Positions 63,685-64,000 of a stretch of 64,000 nucleotides of DNA are shown here, piece after piece. A program made the translations under genes and the position numbers. How positions within the stretch are numbered: position 1 is the stretch's first letter; each line of letters begins with the position of its first letter. The notes beneath the pieces are model-generated. The model had not been told where the DNA came from and made no database searches. It worked only from the letters and a program-made list of their open reading frames with translations. The DNA comes from Chitinophaga silvatica. Its GTDB lineage: Bacteria; Bacteroidota; Bacteroidia; Chitinophagales; Chitinophagaceae. The DNA lies in NCBI RefSeq assembly GCF_003419895.1, contig NZ_QPMM01000016.1, forward strand, positions 25,631 to 89,630, read 5' to 3'.

Positions 63685-64000
63685 GGGGCTGACCAAAAAG
63701 TAAAATGGCAAGTGGAACTAAAAAGGGCGGACTTGAAAAAAGTCAGTCCTCAGCATCTTGTTCGTATAATCAATACAGCAATAGACAAGATGGATTTACC
63801 GGAAGAAGGCAAAATTGATCTCCCGATAACAACTACCCGGATAGCTCAACAAACAGATACCCTTACAAATATTATAGAGAAAGGGAGTACCGGCCGAATT
63901 AGGCGTAAAGCCATTACACTAAAGAAAAAGAATGCGAAAACTGCCAGGGCTGCCCGTTTGCTAAAAAATGTAAAAAATCTCAAACAGAAAACATAACTAT
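63685..64000. mobile_element. IS1182 remnant, second copy (partial)
   Basis: Begins with the same terminal repeat GGGGCTGACCAAAAAGTAAA (63685-63704) and continues into the same frameshifted transposase. The open frame across 63643-63996 is fortuitous: it crosses the terminal repeat and mixes transposase frames. The rest of the element lies beyond the window. Confidence 0.85.

Larger units (their letters stand above)
63040..64000. repeat. direct repeat, right copy (cut by window end)
   Basis: 961 bp matching 52158-53122. It starts inside the Rhs toxin gene (about codon 1515), includes the immunity gene and reaches into the IS1182 remnant. The match is still running at the last base. Confidence 0.95.

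Noticed and set aside
63643..63996. 117-codon open frame at the right edge, and its 86-codon counterpart at 52855
   Set aside because: It crosses the IS1182 terminal repeat and joins transposase pieces from different frames; the Cys-rich transposase segment reads in another frame. It is decay of a transposase.
1..64000. CRISPR arrays, rRNA or tRNA genes
   Set aside because: No regularly spaced short repeats, no rRNA stretches and no tRNA-like T-loop/acceptor pairs were recognised by eye.

Overview
The window reads as chromosome of a Bacteroidota bacterium, most likely a Chitinophagaceae (Chitinophaga/Niastella-like) species. Evidence: moderate-to-low GC, several promoters with the Bacteroidota -7 element TAnnTTTG, and typical family content (PCMD lipoprotein, SusC-like TonB receptor with carboxypeptidase-regulatory domain, DUF4252 pair, BT_3928-type DoxX protein, DUF1599, DUF5977/Rhs pair). 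No rRNA, tRNA or CRISPR was recognised.

Layout. 1-8 kb: envelope genes (OMP/PCMD lipoprotein pair, FUSC-like protein, two PAP2 phosphatases around an unknown membrane protein), a MarR-DinB-PAP2 operon, and a voltage-gated-type ion channel with nicotinate phosphoribosyltransferase. 8-14 kb: zinc metallopeptidase, an MDR oxidoreductase, then fdhD / YdeP-type molybdopterin oxidoreductase / glycolipid-binding-like protein. 14-28 kb: nitronate monooxygenase-like enzyme, Omp85-like protein, DUF1328 and DUF695 proteins, TonB receptor, thioesterase, ABC exporter, small lipoprotein, MgtC, and a DUF763-endonuclease V pair. 28-33 kb: LytTR regulator and hybrid histidine kinase, with two small Lys/Ala-rich secreted proteins. 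33-52 kb: core genes (gyrA, sirtuin, ribH, pdhA, recF-DUF721, ECF sigma / putative anti-sigma / two DUF4252, DppB-like permease, folP-cdaA).

Accessory region, 52.1 kb to the window end. Immediately after cdaA there is an orphan tail of an Rhs toxin, a complete putative immunity gene and a decayed IS1182-family element with intact terminal repeats. An IS982-like remnant and a three-gene Rhs locus follow: DUF5977-type secreted protein (1304 aa), small secreted protein, and Rhs toxin (1539 aa). The Rhs protein ends in a ParB/sulfiredoxin-fold-like tip with a GDGNHR motif, and its stop codon overlaps the start of a second, protein-identical copy of the immunity gene. The whole segment (toxin tail + immunity gene + IS1182 remnant, at least 961 bp) is a direct repeat about 10.88 kb apart, so the Rhs locus lies in a recombination-prone cassette. 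This is the best candidate for an undescribed system.

Other non-coding structure: two members of one family of long extragenic hairpins (8.05-8.30 kb and 32.11-32.29 kb), an unrelated ~328 bp nested inverted repeat (39.72-40.05 kb), and many strong factor-independent terminators between operons. All functional statements come from reading motifs and family resemblance; no database search was run.
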